64,000 bases of DNA from Neolentinus lepideus HHB14362 ss-1 (lineage: Eukaryota; Basidiomycota; Agaricomycetes; Gloeophyllales; Gloeophyllaceae), in the NCBI GenBank assembly GCA_001632425.1, contig KV425594.1, positions 119,997 to 183,996 on the forward strand. The letters are read 5' to 3'. How positions within the stretch are numbered: the stretch's first letter is position 1; the number at the start of each line of letters is the position of its first letter. The position numbers were made by a program, and so were the translations under genes. Shown here piece after piece: positions 1 to 15,600 of the stretch. Under the pieces are notes generated by a model. It did no database searches. It was given only the letters and a program-made list of their open reading frames with translations, and was not told the origin of the DNA.

Positions 1-285
1 GCTATGTGAGCTTATTGAGAACAAGATATCTGTAGAGGCATCTGAGCTCAGATGTTGAGAGTTGCCAGGAGAGGTGATTGGTTGATGAATGAATGCACAT
101 CCGTTTCGGCTGATGAGATGGTACGTCTACCAGGCTACCTGATTATCCACAGGGTAGAAGAGTATGATCATTGATCGTCACTTGCCCAAGATGCCATCGA
201 CAAGCGCAGTATATTAGCCTGTTGCGGGTGAAAAATGGGTATTCTGTTCGGCTCAATACTGTCATCTTTCTCTTCATGCTCAGAG
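1..285. other. Upstream flank, no gene seen
   Basis: No open frame here fits a known family. The stretch directly precedes the first ATG of the 7TM gene and presumably holds its promoter and 5' leader. Confidence 0.4.
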
Positions 286-1793
286 ATGCCTGACGCCCCT
301 TTAATTCAGGGTGAGTTTCCCTCATCTTCGTAAAAACGATACTGACAGAGCGTAGACGCAGGAAGTCCCAACCCTGCTGTCACACACACATTCTTTACTC
401 TGCTTATTTCAGGCGGTGTCGGCCATGCAGCCGTCTTGCTGACAATGGTTCTTTCGACCAGCGTACATCGGCAAGCAACATGGTTTAACTTCTGTGCGAC
501 CTGGATTATTTACTCGCTCTCTTATCTGCTCTTGTACGTGCAATGCGAAGTTACGATACTCAGTTAAGTCACTGGCTCATCGACCAGGGTGCTATTCGGT
601 CAAGCGACTGGACCGCCTCCAAATGTTGCGTTATGCGTGACACAATCGGCTCTGATCTATGGAGCACCCGTGCTGTACGTACATTCCTTTCGCATTGGAG
701 GGAAGTTGAAGACAGACGAATATCTAGGACTGCGTACTCCGCATTATCATTGATTCTTCAGGTGAGCGCATCATTGGGTGCAGTTGCCGAGTGACATTCT
801 GAGCTCTGGACGTGCTCAGCTCGTTTTTAATATCTATACCGCACTATACAAGAATCGGAAACCAGGTCTCAATATCAGAACATTTTGGGTTTGTGTTAAC
901 ACCTACATCTCTTCACCGTGACGGTCTCTTGACTGCATGTCACTGCATACTAGCTACTCGTACTCCCATACATCCTATACGGCATCGTGATAGTCGAGGC
1001 GCTCGAGGTGCGTGCCTCTGGGTCACATGAGAAAGGGTTGACACAAAGTGATCACTCTGCGTACCACAGATAAGCGTGCTAGACATAAACAACCTGCGAA
1101 GGAGCGCAGTCTACTGCTATGTTCTCTCATCTGTACCGTAAGCGGTGTAATACGCGTCGGTGACTATCTCTGACTCTTGTATCGCCAGGCGCACTATATC
1201 TTCTCTCCTCGTCATCCTCGCTCTTTGTATGACTATAATATGCGAAGGTAGGCATCTTTGATCGCTGGTTCATGTTGCTGACTAGACTGCTGGTATGCTG
1301 GCAGTCCTCATCAGCATCATCCTCTACCGCAGATGGCGCCTCTACAGGAAACTAGCTGAGGCCACTTCCCAAACGCCTAGTCTCGGCACGCTCACGCGAA
1401 TCGTCTTCTTCACTCTGTTCGTTCTGGTCGCCGTATCGTGCGTATACCTCACCATGAACGTAATTATCTCGTTGACATATTCGTAGTGTGGCGTTCGGCC
1501 TTGCGGTCACGCACCACATGACGGTCGCTGGCACACTAGTGCTATCCATCAGTGAGCCTGTTTCCTTTCTCTTCTCTTTCCCGGCGCTGAAGCAAACTCC
1601 AAAAACAGTGCCGTTGGCGGCATTCCTAGCGGCTGGCATTGGGAGAGTGAGCACATATTCTAGTTAGGTTCTGTCGAACGACAAGCACTAATGCACGGAC
1701 AATATCCAGGATGTAATCCACGTCTGGATGTGGTGGAAACACCCCGCTGACAATAAGGCTTATGAAGGCAATAAAGCCAACGGTGCAGAATGA
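286..1793 (+). CDS. Orphan seven-transmembrane protein, copy 1
   Basis: Unrecognised basidiomycete membrane protein. It splices from about ten short exons: the start exon is 286-310, the second begins at 413 after a TTTCAG acceptor, and the third runs 588-674. Readable blocks in order are a first hydrophobic stretch ending RQATWFNF, helix 2 (WIIYSLSYLLL), helix 3 (LCVTQSALIYGAPVL then SALSLILQ), the block NIRTFW, helix 4 (LPYILYGIVIVEALE), LRRSAVYC, helix 5 running into ILYRRWRLYRKL, helices 6 and 7, and a tail with DVIHVWMWWK before TGA at 1791-1793. The first hydrophobic segment is short, so the true N terminus could lie further upstream. Every exon block has a counterpart in the paralogue at 37.7-39.2 kb, which is the main evidence that this is a real gene. 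The receptor-like topology is inferred; it does not look like a STE3 pheromone receptor. No ligand or function can be stated. Confidence 0.72.
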
Positions 1794-2071
1794 GAGGCAT
1801 GCATACAAGGCACAAGTATATACCCTTGCCAGAGTAGCATTAGTCCCAGCTAGATCTGGACAGCGATGCAAGAGTCGACTATGACCTGAAGCTCCCTCGT
1901 ACAACAGGCCGCGAAAGCAACTAAGATAATTACAGGATACAGTAAGCGTATAGACAAGTTCATTATTCAAGAAGGTCCCTAGTCCGGCAGTGTGTGCTCC
2001 ACGCTCGAGAAAAGTCTGTCAGTGTCAGTGGTTGTCCGCCAATTTTACCGGCCTGTCCTTGCGGATGCCGT

Positions 2072-3572
2072 TCATCGTATCCTGCCAGGCAACTCGCGAG
2101 TGACGAAGTGCCAGATGTAATGCGACCATCCTTCGAGGACGCCCGCGCCCGTCATGATGTGTAAGCAATCTCCTGTAGCGTGCTAAGGAGGCAAGTGAAT
2201 CAGTTTCAAGTAAGAATGGTATGTATAGCTACACCTACTGCGTCTGGACGGAGGGAAGCTGGCCGGTCGATTCCAAGGAAATGTATGTCAGGGTATTTCG
2301 GGGAACTTAGGACTTTCTGTGGATGAAATTAAATCAATCCTTTTCTAGGGACTGTTGCAGAACATACTTGGAAGATGCGGTTATAATCACGAATCCAGAA
2401 CCAATTATACCACTTCCAGTCGAACTCCTTATACTCCGTCCACGGTTCATTCCGATTGTGGCAGTCCTCATGACCGGGCAGGTACGCGCGCACGACAACT
2501 TGTCTCGTCTCACCGCCACGATGGGTGTCAAAGTACCGCTGTACGTCGGTCGCCCAGCTCTCCATAGCCTCCTCGAAGAAACTCAGCAAGCCGTATATGC
2601 CGTAGCCCTCATCCTCACTTATCGACTCATCTCGGTACCCGTGGAAGAGCGTGGTCGTCCAGTGGCCGGCCGTGCTGACTATTAGAGTTGTGTAATGTGT
2701 ATGCGCAGCATCAGAAAAGAGCTCCGGGAGGTATTCGGTCGGGGAGAGACTCCATGTCTGCTCCTCGCTGAACAGCTGGAACGAGGGATTCTGCTCGTAA
2801 ACCCCTGGGTGTAGCTCACGGTGAAGGTCTCGCAGCTCTTGCTGGGAGTAGAGCAGGTCAAGGCGGCGGAAGGTGACTAATGGAGTCTCCTCGACTGAGA
2901 AGCCCTCCGGAAATGAGAGGTGTGGGATGAGTGGGGATGTTGGGGAGAGATAGAGGTTCTGCGCCCATGCACGGTCGAAGTATGGGTTTTCAGTGTAGTT
3001 TGGTGTCGCACGGACATGGGGGTATAACAAACATGAGAGCGAGAAGAAGTGGCCCTCAGTTATTGAGTCTAACAGATGCTTTGATATACACCGAGTCCAT
3101 ATAAGGTGTGCGACATACCTCCCAGCAGGAGCCATCCTCCATTCTCGACCAGGTCCTTCGCCATGGCAGCCCCGTCCAAAGGCCTTACATGACACTCCTC
3201 AGTAGGCTGCCACCGCCAACTCGTAACATTAGGAAACCGGTCCCACATGTCCGGCCTATCCGCCCCCAAATGCCAATTATACTCCCGGTCCGCTGCACAT
3301 CCCTCCATTCCCGCAAAGACTAACGCATCCCTCGGTGTGCTCATCGTCATGTTCCGCAACCTAAGCTCCAGGTCATACACCCATTTCCCGTCATTCCATG
3401 CTTGTGGCGAGCACGATGCTCGTATGCGTTGGGGAAAGAACGAAGGAACAGCAGGCAGTCGTAACGAAGGGGAGGCGAAGGTATACAGAAGGAGCGTCAG
3501 GGTTGCGACAAAGCCAAGGAAGATTAGTCTGGACGTTATAGAGCGTGGATTGAGCAGTCGTAGGAGACCCAT
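2072..3572 (-). CDS. PC-esterase / PMR5-like membrane protein
   Basis: Probable sugar O-acyl esterase or acetyltransferase of the PC-esterase (TBL/PMR5/CAS1-like) group, likely a type II membrane protein of the secretory pathway acting on glycans. Exons are 3572-3119, 3068-2368, 2316-2239 and 2182-2072, all in frame, giving 447 residues. Near residues 12-30 there is one hydrophobic segment (LIFLGFVATLTLLLYTF), followed by a PMR5N-like region (VFAGMEGCAADREYNW) with Cys and Trp. The first 50-nt intron splits the catalytic block GGWLLLGDS, where Ser is the expected nucleophile. The last exon holds GDCLH, matching the family's DxxH motif, and ends near YIWHF. The ATG at 3572 is chosen because the membrane anchor follows it directly; an upstream in-frame ATG at 3674 lacks family resemblance. 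Substrate unknown. Confidence 0.88.
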
Positions 3573-4016
3573 GCTAACGTCGTCGGCGTCGACGTCCAGG
3601 AAGAAAGAGAACAGGAGCTGGTAACAACTTTTGGTGGGAGTCCGAGTCGAAGTGCTTGACCACGAAAGTGGCAAATAGGGGAATATTCCAAACTTGCCAC
3701 TTGCATCCCCTCATTTGGCGATCGTCCACAAGGAGCATGAATCTATCGAAGATATGATGCATTGTATGTATTGACACAAACCCGAAATACAGTTAGACAA
3801 CTAGAACATTGGACAAGAAGCAATAGGAAATATGCGACGGGGTCATCAGAACGAGGGTGTGTGATGATGGGAGATGTCTGTCCGATGTACCGTAGGAAGA
3901 ATAGAAATGACCGGATTATATGAGGGTGCAGGGAGACAGAAGAAATGGTAGAGAGAGAGATAGCCCGATCCTGGTATTGTTGCTAGTACACAATGATACA
4001 TTGAATGATGGTGTGT
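3573..4016. other. Intergenic, short GA microsatellite
   Basis: This lies between the start of the PC-esterase gene and the end of the RBR ligase gene. I see no coding signal. It contains a short GA run around 3949-3961. Confidence 0.4.
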
Positions 4017-6032
4017 TTAGTCGAGGCCGTCTACGGTGGAGTTCCACTCCCACCGGCCTTCGAGGAAGCCGTTGGCGGTATCTTCTAACATGATCTCATT
4101 ACGCTTCTGGACATAGACCTAACCCAGACAACACTGCCTGAGCACGAGGCTTCAAAACCGAGATCAACAAGACGATACTCACAGTCTTGTCCGTAACCTT
4201 CTGGCGCAGCGATGCGATCTCTGCAGGCTCGATCGACTGCTCCAGCAACTCGCTGAGGTCCTCCACAGCCTTCTCCAGATCCCTCTGGTTGTCCTCGAAC
4301 AACTCCTTGGGGTTACCCCTCTCGAGGTAGTACGCCATGGCGTACGTCCACTTGAGCGTCATACGGCATTTGAACACCTCGTCCACCGCCTTCTTCATAA
4401 ACTGCACTTCAATCCACGTAAGCTCGGACGTGATCTGCATCTCCTCCATCTTCTGCTCCGTCTTCTTGTATAGATCCATAGACAGCTTGGCGGACTGTTC
4501 ATGGTTGGCCCAACGATTGTAGTACTGCATTTGAAACAGGTCTGTCTATGTCACGTAGAAAGAATGTCGGTATAACGTACGTGTAGATAACGTTCTAACG
4601 ACGCTCGACTCTTAGACTGCGCATCACGAGCGTCTTGACTAGCTTTCTCGTCGTATCGATTGCAAGAGTACCACGCCGTTCCGTGTTCAGTCCAAGGACC
4701 TACCCACACCAGATTAGCGGCATCTCAGGATCCACATCTCACTTACCCATGCAAACCCAGCAGAACTCGTGTTTACATTTCTTGCAAGTCATATGGCTTG
4801 AAACCGCGATCTTTAGTACCAAAACACCGGATTAACTGAATTGAAGTAAACACGCACTTGCAGCCACCATTCTTCTCGATCGTACTCTGGCACTTACTGC
4901 ACTCCTTCGTGTTACTCTTAATCCAATTGGCCGTCTCGCTGTCATCGTGACACTTCTGCAACCACATCCCGGCCACAGCGCATATTACCGGCCTATGATC
5001 ACTCTCGACCGCGCACCCGAAGCAGAACTTATGGTCCGGACTCGCGCCACACACTACCGTGGGTACTATGCTCAACAGAGCGGACTTAGTCGCCGCTGCG
5101 GGACACGAGACCGTGTAAGTGCAGTTCGGATACGGGCAGAACTTGAGGTTCCTGTTGCAGCTCACGAAGTGGCGCACGAGAAGTCCTTGGAAGCGAGTCC
5201 AAGTCGCCGTGTCATTGCCAAGAGCCTCGTGGATGAATGGATCTGGAGCCACCAGCGCACACCCCTCGGCCATGCAGCGGATCGAGTGCTCGCCCTCCTC
5301 ACGGATCTTGCCAGTCACGTACGCGTTCCAGCACGACGCGCAGAATTTGTGCGTGCATGAAAGGGACATTGTTTGTGTCTGCGTGTCATCGAAACATATG
5401 GGGCACACGAAGAGTTCCTCGCGCTTGGGCGAGGGTGACTTAACCTTACTAGACTTGAAAGACCGAGTGGAGCGGGTGGGACCGGTGGAAGAGAACTTGG
5501 GGGACGATGCAACTCGGCTGTTTGTTGCAGCCTTCGGAGCCTCGTCCTCGGCGAGGGCGACACCAGCATCGACATTGACGGCAGTGGCATTGTCCATGTA
5601 CTTCTCTATCAGCCGTTCTTTGTTCCAGTTCATGTGTCGCAGCAGCAGGGAAGCTACGCTGGCCTATATATGAGAACATTAAAACAATTTAGCATGTATG
5701 CGACTACTAAATATACTCACTTCAACACCGAAGATCCCACTGATATGATCGACATCCGCTTGCATGAGTCGCTCGACCTGAGCCTGACTCAGAGGCTCAG
5801 CGTCGACCTCGTACGACTTCTTCACCGCCTTCCCCGGTATCTTGAAGTCGTTATCGAAAACCTCCATGTCCATATCGTCGTCGGACGGCGCAGAGCCTGT
5901 ATAGTGTGATCAGCTTATCCGCGAGCACCATAGGTAGGACGTACCATCGTCGTCCTCGGCGTCCATCATGTCCTCGTCCTCATCGTAGTAGTAATCATCA
6001 TCAGAATAGTCGTCCGACATGGTCGCACTCAT
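4017..6032 (-). CDS. RBR E3 ubiquitin ligase, Ariadne type
   Basis: RING-IBR-RING ligase that accepts ubiquitin from an E2 on a catalytic Cys before passing it to substrate. The N terminus is very acidic ([16 protein letters not shown]). A UBA-like helical region follows, then a Ser/Lys-rich linker, RING1 ([17 protein letters not shown]), the IBR ([15 protein letters not shown]) and RING2. An intron of GTGCGT..CAAG interrupts RING2 exactly at the active-site motif; spliced, it reads NGGCNHMTC then HEFCWVCMG. The Cys of NGGC is the expected catalytic residue. After RING2 comes a helical Ariadne domain ([16 protein letters not shown] to the C terminus), ending [13 protein letters not shown]. 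Exon 1 is 6032-5945. A second in-frame ATG at 6020 is a possible alternative start. The gene is divergent from lysyl-tRNA synthetase. Confidence 0.93.
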
Positions 6033-6612
6033 CGTCGTCGCAAGAGTCAGTCACGAGTCCTCGTTGTCCAAGACAAAGGTGTAGTCAGCGCGCAAGTCGG
6101 CCGGGATGACCTCGACCGATTGGGTGCGTGAGAGGATTATATAAACTCCGCTAGGGTCCTTAACAGACCAAAGGCTGGGACAGAGACTGGGGAGAGACAC
6201 AAGACACAAACATACTCTGCTAAACACATTTTTATTTTCCATCCTCCATCCTCAGCGATCAAGACACAGAATGGTTTTTCTCCATCTGCACCTGACTACT
6301 ATAGCTATTTGCTGAATCACTGTCTACATCGACTGTACACTCTTGAAGCGTAATAGATCTCGACGTAGTTTTCTGCTACTCCCATGACACATGTTCTTGC
6401 TCTTAGACTCTACTCATTAGAAGTTTTCTGGGTCCCACAGAGCTCATCCTAGCATAAGTAACCCATGACTCGACTAGGATGTGATGCGACGTATATTTCA
6501 AGCTCCATCTTAATTGCGTTATGGTCCCAAAGTGATTGGTATTTTAGTCCGGATCACCTCTCCTTTGGGAACCAGATAGTGACTCGATTAAGCAGAAGCC
6601 AAAAAGTTATAT
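6033..6612. promoter_or_regulatory. Divergent promoter region, RBR ligase / LysRS
   Basis: About 580 bp separate the RBR ligase start (-) from the first possible lysyl-tRNA synthetase ATG (+). No gene is visible. A TATA-like string overlaps position 6607-6614, right at the upstream synthetase ATG. Confidence 0.4.
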
Positions 6613-6699
6613 ATGCAGCGTTTGCTGCTTGCCTCTTTATCTGTAAGAAGGCTCGCTTTACCGCGCCAAACTGCTAGGACCAGACCAAGATACTACACG

Positions 6700-9912
<3,213 letters not shown>

Positions 9913-11618
9913 TCAGGTGGCGAAGCCGACGCGCATCTCCACGGGCGGCTGCGGGTACGTTTGCTGCTCGGGTCGCGGCGACGGCAGGTCCGTGTACGGC
10001 TTCACGACCGTCACCTCCGGCACCTTCTCGCTGGGCCCGGCGTTGTCCATTGCGGCGGTGGCTGCCGACGGGTCGCCCACGCCGGCGCGCGTGCCCCATC
10101 CGGTCTAACAATAGCGCAATCATCAGTCCCGATTGTAATTTGACCATGATGCACGAATGACGCACCTCATGAAGTGTTAGGAGAGCGTAGACCTTCATGA
10201 TGGCAAAGTAGTATCCGAACAGGATGAATGCGGGGACGTAGACGATGTCCTGGGGCCGGTTCCAGAGATGGGGGAGGAGTTTCGCCGTACGCGTAGCCAT
10301 GAGCCAGACCATGTAACTGACCAAGATGTTCCTACGCAACACAGTTCGGTATCAGTCCCCGAGGTATTGATCTGTCTACATACCACCATGGTAAGTGATA
10401 GCCACCCTGGTCGATAGGGATGGTGCTCTTGTACATGAGATATGCTACCAAACAGGGCCCGACAAGAAGAGTAAAAGGATTGAACAGCTTGTCCACCTAG
10501 AGCGCAGTTTTGTCACCGGATAGAGACAGGACGCAAGTAGTACGCACCATCGTATATGCAACATAAGGATGTGATGTCCAGATGTGCCTCTCCATAAACA
10601 ATGATCTTAAGTCCGACCGCCATGTGTTCCTAGTCCACCGCAGAACTTGCTTCAAGAACCTCCAGTTGGGCTTCATAGTACTCAACAGCTCCGCCTCCTT
10701 GCAGCACTGCACATACGTGTTCCACCCATGGGTCACCATCCACCGCGTCAAAAACTTATCATCGCCTGAGTTGAGGTGGTATTTGCCAAGCCAGTAATCG
10801 TGTGTGAAACCGTGCAAGAAGTCGGGATCTTTGAGGATAATGGTGCGGTACGCGGCTGTCCGCCCGGACAAACAGGGCAGACCGCCGTCGATGTGCGTCG
10901 AAGAGGAGATCTCTATGTTCCGAATAGTGAGGCGGAAGGCAGCGAGGACCTCCCAGACCGTCATCTTATCGCCGCAGGGCTGTACGCGCTGCGACGTGCC
11001 CACGCCGCCGACCTTCTGGTCCTCGAAGCACGCGAGGATGTACGGCAGCATGGTCGGCGGCCAGATCGCGTCGTCGTCGGCGAACACGATGATGTCGGTC
11101 GTCGTGTTCTTGATGCCGTGCGACATCTGCAGGCGCTTGTTGGCAAAGGGCACGGTGAGGACGCGGATGCGCTCCGGGTCGACCGCGTTCGCAAGCTCTT
11201 GTAACGGACCCTGCATCTTTTCCTCCGTAACGATGATGATCTCCTTGGGCTTGCCGACTAACCAACTGTTGGCAGCCTCCTTGAATTCCTCTCCTGCATC
11301 GATGGTCGGGACAATAATCGTGACATCTTCGGATGCTATGTACGTTGGGTTTTCGGGTAGGGGTACGGGGCGGTAAGTCCATGAAGCTGTAAGACGAATG
11401 CAGTACCAGAGATATCGGTAGAAACTACGCTCCTCTGGTCAGCCTCTCATCTTGATGCCCCGTATAGGTTCGGCAGACTCACCCGATGACCCCGAACGGC
11501 ACGACTGCAGGCGGTAATGTTAGCGTACACGTTGCCGCCGACGGACTGAGTGCCAGGAATACTAGCAGATGTATTAATACTCACAGACGGGGAAATTATC
11601 AGACGTCAGATACAACAT
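9913..11618 (-). CDS. GT2 polysaccharide synthase, Cps1/HAS-like
   Basis: Membrane processive glycosyltransferase of family GT2, resembling Cryptococcus Cps1 and the filamentous-fungal GT2 needed for hyphal growth. It presumably makes a cell-surface polysaccharide from UDP-sugars. The short first exon (11618-11585) reads MLYLTSDNFPV and joins an exon of only 22 nt (11504-11483, VPFGVIG) and then a long exon from 11424. Catalytic features are VTIIVPTIDAGEE, the DxD stretch FADDDAIWP, HIDGGLPCLSGR, SGDDKFLTRW and the QxxRW motif QVLRW. The C-terminal part carries membrane helices (VDKLFNPFTLLVGPCLVAYL, and one around YVPAFILFGYYFAIMKVYAL), then a Pro-rich tail ending MRVGFAT. The stop is TGA at 9915-9913. 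The product sugar is not predictable from sequence. Confidence 0.9.
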
Positions 11619-12633
11619 CGGAGATAACCTAGCAGCGCGTTGCGCGCAGGGATGGGGAAGGTAAAGAGCGGACTGCTGTCGATGACGGCGAAGGAAAACG
11701 AGAGCGCCAGCGGCGGTTAAGACTGAGCAAGACAGCGGCTGACAGGAAAGAGAATTCACTGACCGCCCAGGCGACCGGAGCAGTATACAGGCCTCGCCAC
11801 GCGGAGTTTCAATCAAGATTCCGTATGCCGGGTGGTCACATTGATTACTGTATCTCTTTGTATTTACGCAGAACAAGTATTCATTCCCAAGATACCGTAC
11901 CAGAGAACCAATTATACAAAGAGGATCCTGGACAGCACCGCAGACTACTGCGGAATCAGTGCTCAGAATATCGAGAACGAGCAGGTCCAGCATGGACCTT
12001 GGACCTCGAGAACCACCACAAATCCTGAACACAAAGGCGCCAATAGAGCTTTCAAGATAAGTGCTACATCATGACTGGGAAGCAGCAACATATTAAATTC
12101 AGATCCGTCATTTTGAGTCCGGCTCATCATGCATCATGCCAAGCGCAACATGTGTACAGCAAGGGTGGACCGGACGTAGAGGACACGGGAACGATCTGGA
12201 TTCAGGACGTGCACACTCGGCCCTGCAACGAGCAATGGAAGGTACGTACTGAAGCACGTTCGTTCTTCTCAAAGCTCCATGATCACGCATTCATGCACAT
12301 GAGAGCCGCTGAACAGCTTGTGGTGGCATGATACTCGAGAGCGATGGTGTGCTCGCATAGAAATTAATATATCATTGCAGCCACCAGGAGAACCTCAACC
12401 TACCGACGATAATTCCGAGCTGCTGATCAGCGACCACATACTAGAACTGAACAGTGACTGGGGTACTGGCACACGGTCCACGGTGGACCGGACTCCAGTA
12501 ACCGAGGAAGGTTCCCTTGACTATCATGATTTTGCCAGCAAGCCACACTTGGTGCGAGGTGGCGCTTGTTGACCGCAGTAGCTTCAGTCACCAGATAGGC
12601 TAAAGCAGATCATGAACTCCGACCTCCGACCTC
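11619..12633. other. Intergenic, no gene seen
   Basis: About 1 kb lies between the GT2 start and the end of Mios/Sea4. Open frames on both strands are short, have no family resemblance and no consistent splice structure. Confidence 0.45.
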
Positions 12634-15600
12634 CTAGAGCTCATCAGTACATCTACAACCACAATCCGCCACAGGACACGTCTGATGTGCGCGCGCAGCA
12701 TCTCCCCCGTCCCCATAAAACCACTCCAGCAGATGGGAAGCATGGCCGCCGTGGCGACAATTTTGACATATAACGATTGCATCGTCAATTGTGTCTGTAT
12801 AACGGCGGTTATTCTTAGGTTAGGGCCGCAGTCACGGTGCCGGGAGAACATATACGCACCTTCGTGCTGTGAGTGGGCCATGCCCACTTCACGGTGCCCG
12901 TCCGGAACCACGGAGAGGGTCATCAGGCATATTGAGCACCGCGGCAGGGCCCGTCCACAGGAAGGGCAGCTTGTCGTCTACAAACTCGGACACAAGTCAG
13001 CTCCAACTCGGGGAATCATCAATCAACACGTACCCGGCCTTTGTAGTGCGCTGCGGGGTCCATAACGTCAACCGGTTTGCTACAATAATTGCACCTCAGC
13101 ATGATCTGCCGCGGGGCCCACCCCGGGACCATATTCCCCTCCTCCACAGCCCGCTTGATAATCTCCCCGCGATCGATATCAAGCTGACACCGGTGGTGGA
13201 ACAGCCGCCACCCATCAAGCATGTCCCGGTACGCCTCCAGCCACATCTCCGCGCGCTTGTCGCGCAGCTTCGCAGGGCACACATAAGCAGACAGTATGGC
13301 GGCACTCTGCACGTCACCTGTACTATCGACGTAGTTCTGCAGAACGTCCATGCCGGCCTTGGTCAGGCCGGTGATGACCAGACCCTCGATATCGCCATGC
13401 GAGACGGCTCGGTCTGCCATCCTGCGCAAGTAAGACGACAGCGCCTTGTCGTCCAGGAACTGGAACGCGACGACAAGCCGCTCCCGGAGCGGCAGCGCTT
13501 CTTCTTCGAGCACCTCCGACCAGTCTCGCAGCGTCAGGAGCGTCAGCATCGCCCGGAAGTACGGGTCCTGCAAACGCACTATGAGGTGCTCCGTGTGCTC
13601 ACGCAGCTCAGAACTCCTTGATGAACTCGCTGCACCGTGCGATGTGAGCGCCACTAGCGTACCCGTCATCATGTAATGCGTTTCGTCTAAGTCCGCATTA
13701 GTGTGCGTCTTAGTCAAAAGACTCAAGCCAAACAGACCTTTGCTGCGCATTAGCACCTCAAGTGCTTTCGAGTACTGACCAGTGAAAACCAGCCAGCAAG
13801 CAGCCTTTGAGTGTTTTCCTTCCCTCTCCCACCTGATCGACCCCTCAGTTTCAAAAAGGACAGAACAAGAAGCTGATCATCCTGCCCACCTCCGTATCTC
13901 GTTCGCAAAATCCTCCGGAGCCACCTGCCACCCGCACATCTGCAGCGCCAGCTCCCTCTGCTCTGACTTGGCCGTCTGCACCGTCGCCCTCCCATTGCCC
14001 GCGCTGAACGCCACAGGCGGCTCGCCTGACGACGACGATGTGTGCGACCGAGCTTTGAGATGCTTCGACCGCGAGGTTGTCCGGTGCAGAGGATATTCCA
14101 GGCCGAGCACGGAGAGGTTGGGCGAGGAGAGGCTGGAGATGGAAACCATTGGACTTTGGAGCGCCGATTGCAGGTCTTCGGGAGTATTTGGGGAGGGCGT
14201 CTTGGGAGAGGAGTCCCATACACCTGATAACCCCTCGTAAGAAAGGTCCAGGCCAAAATGTTTCAAGGTCTGGGCGGATAGGATGTCCCTGGAGACTGGA
14301 GGCACGGCTTGAATGTATGGTCCTGAAGAGTAGCTACTCTACTCACAGGAAATCCAAGCCCATAGGTCTGATAGGACATCGCTGCCAGGGAGATCATCCT
14401 GGGTTATTATATGGTTGTGATACGCCTGATACGTCCAAAAGTATGTCAGGTCACGAACCGGAAACGGACGCCCAATGCCTACATTAGTGAGGCCGTAGCC
14501 CCTGAGAACACGCCTCCGCATAACCATCGAAATGTCTTGTTCGACGAATTTGTGAACTGTATCCGCCGCATATCTTCTCGCCTTGGATGCACTCTTATCC
14601 CTGCGACTATGCCTCACAGAAGACCCAGCAACTGACCGAGGTCGTGAAACAGCAGACGCAGGAAAGTCCGAGGCCTTTACAGTACTCGTAGAATGGTCCG
14701 CTGATAAATTAACAGTCTTCACGGCGGGACTCGGCGCAGCGCTGTTCCTGGGTACTCTAAGAGCACCCCGTTCTCGCGATCTCGACGGTGTCGACGATAG
14801 AGCGGGGAACCCGTCCTCGTCGCCGCGCCCGAAGAAGGGTGGGGCAGGTGTCGTGGATTTTCTCCGTCCATTCAACAAGTACGCTTGAACGGCAGCATCT
14901 TCGGCGCTCACGACGGGCAGACCGTCAGCAACTTCGACGTTCCAGGGCTCCAGACTGTTAAGCGAGCCACGGACGTCAAAACCTGAGACAGTGCGACAGG
15001 ATCTGCCGTATCCGATGGCTAGATCTCCTCGAGAGCTCCATGAAATGTACTTGGGTGTATCAGAGACTTCGTAAAGTTCGAGGTCGCCTTCCTTGCTCAC
15101 TACCATCACATGTGAGGCAAGAGGATGCTTTTGTAAGCTCGGTACGAGGGCGAAGGAGGAGAGAGACCAGTTGAAGTCCTTCGCTGGGGGATGCATGTTA
15201 GCTGTCAGGCGTCCAACTCCGCGGCATCAAACCAACAGTGACGTACTCTTTCGAGTATCGGCTAGGACAACGTTGGACGGGTATTTCCAGTACTCTTCAG
15301 CTGCAGTGGGGCTGCCACCAGAAGAGCTCCAGGACAACATGCTAGAGGGACTAGCCCAGGATAGCCTTGGTGTTCGGTTGGGATGTCCGGCAGGATCCTT
15401 CGATCGTTCTGAAGTTGTTTCGGTTACTTGTGCATGTTGCAGATCCCAGAAACGAACGTGAGCCGAGCTCTTCTCTAACGTTGCTAATCTTCCCCTTCTT
15501 GTACTAGAAAACTGCATGGTAGTGAAGACCGCTCCGGGCATCACCTTTCCACCATCTGCGGAGGCATCTTTGGTGGTGAATGTCAACAGTGGCTGCGAGA

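Noticed and set aside
1626..1970. Minus-strand open frame of 114 codons with hydrophobic stretches
   Set aside because: It lies antisense to the last exons of 7TM copy 1, whose C-terminal block is confirmed by the paralogue.
12071..12572. Plus-strand open frames between GT2 and SEA4
   Set aside because: No family resemblance, no consistent splicing, ordinary length for chance frames.
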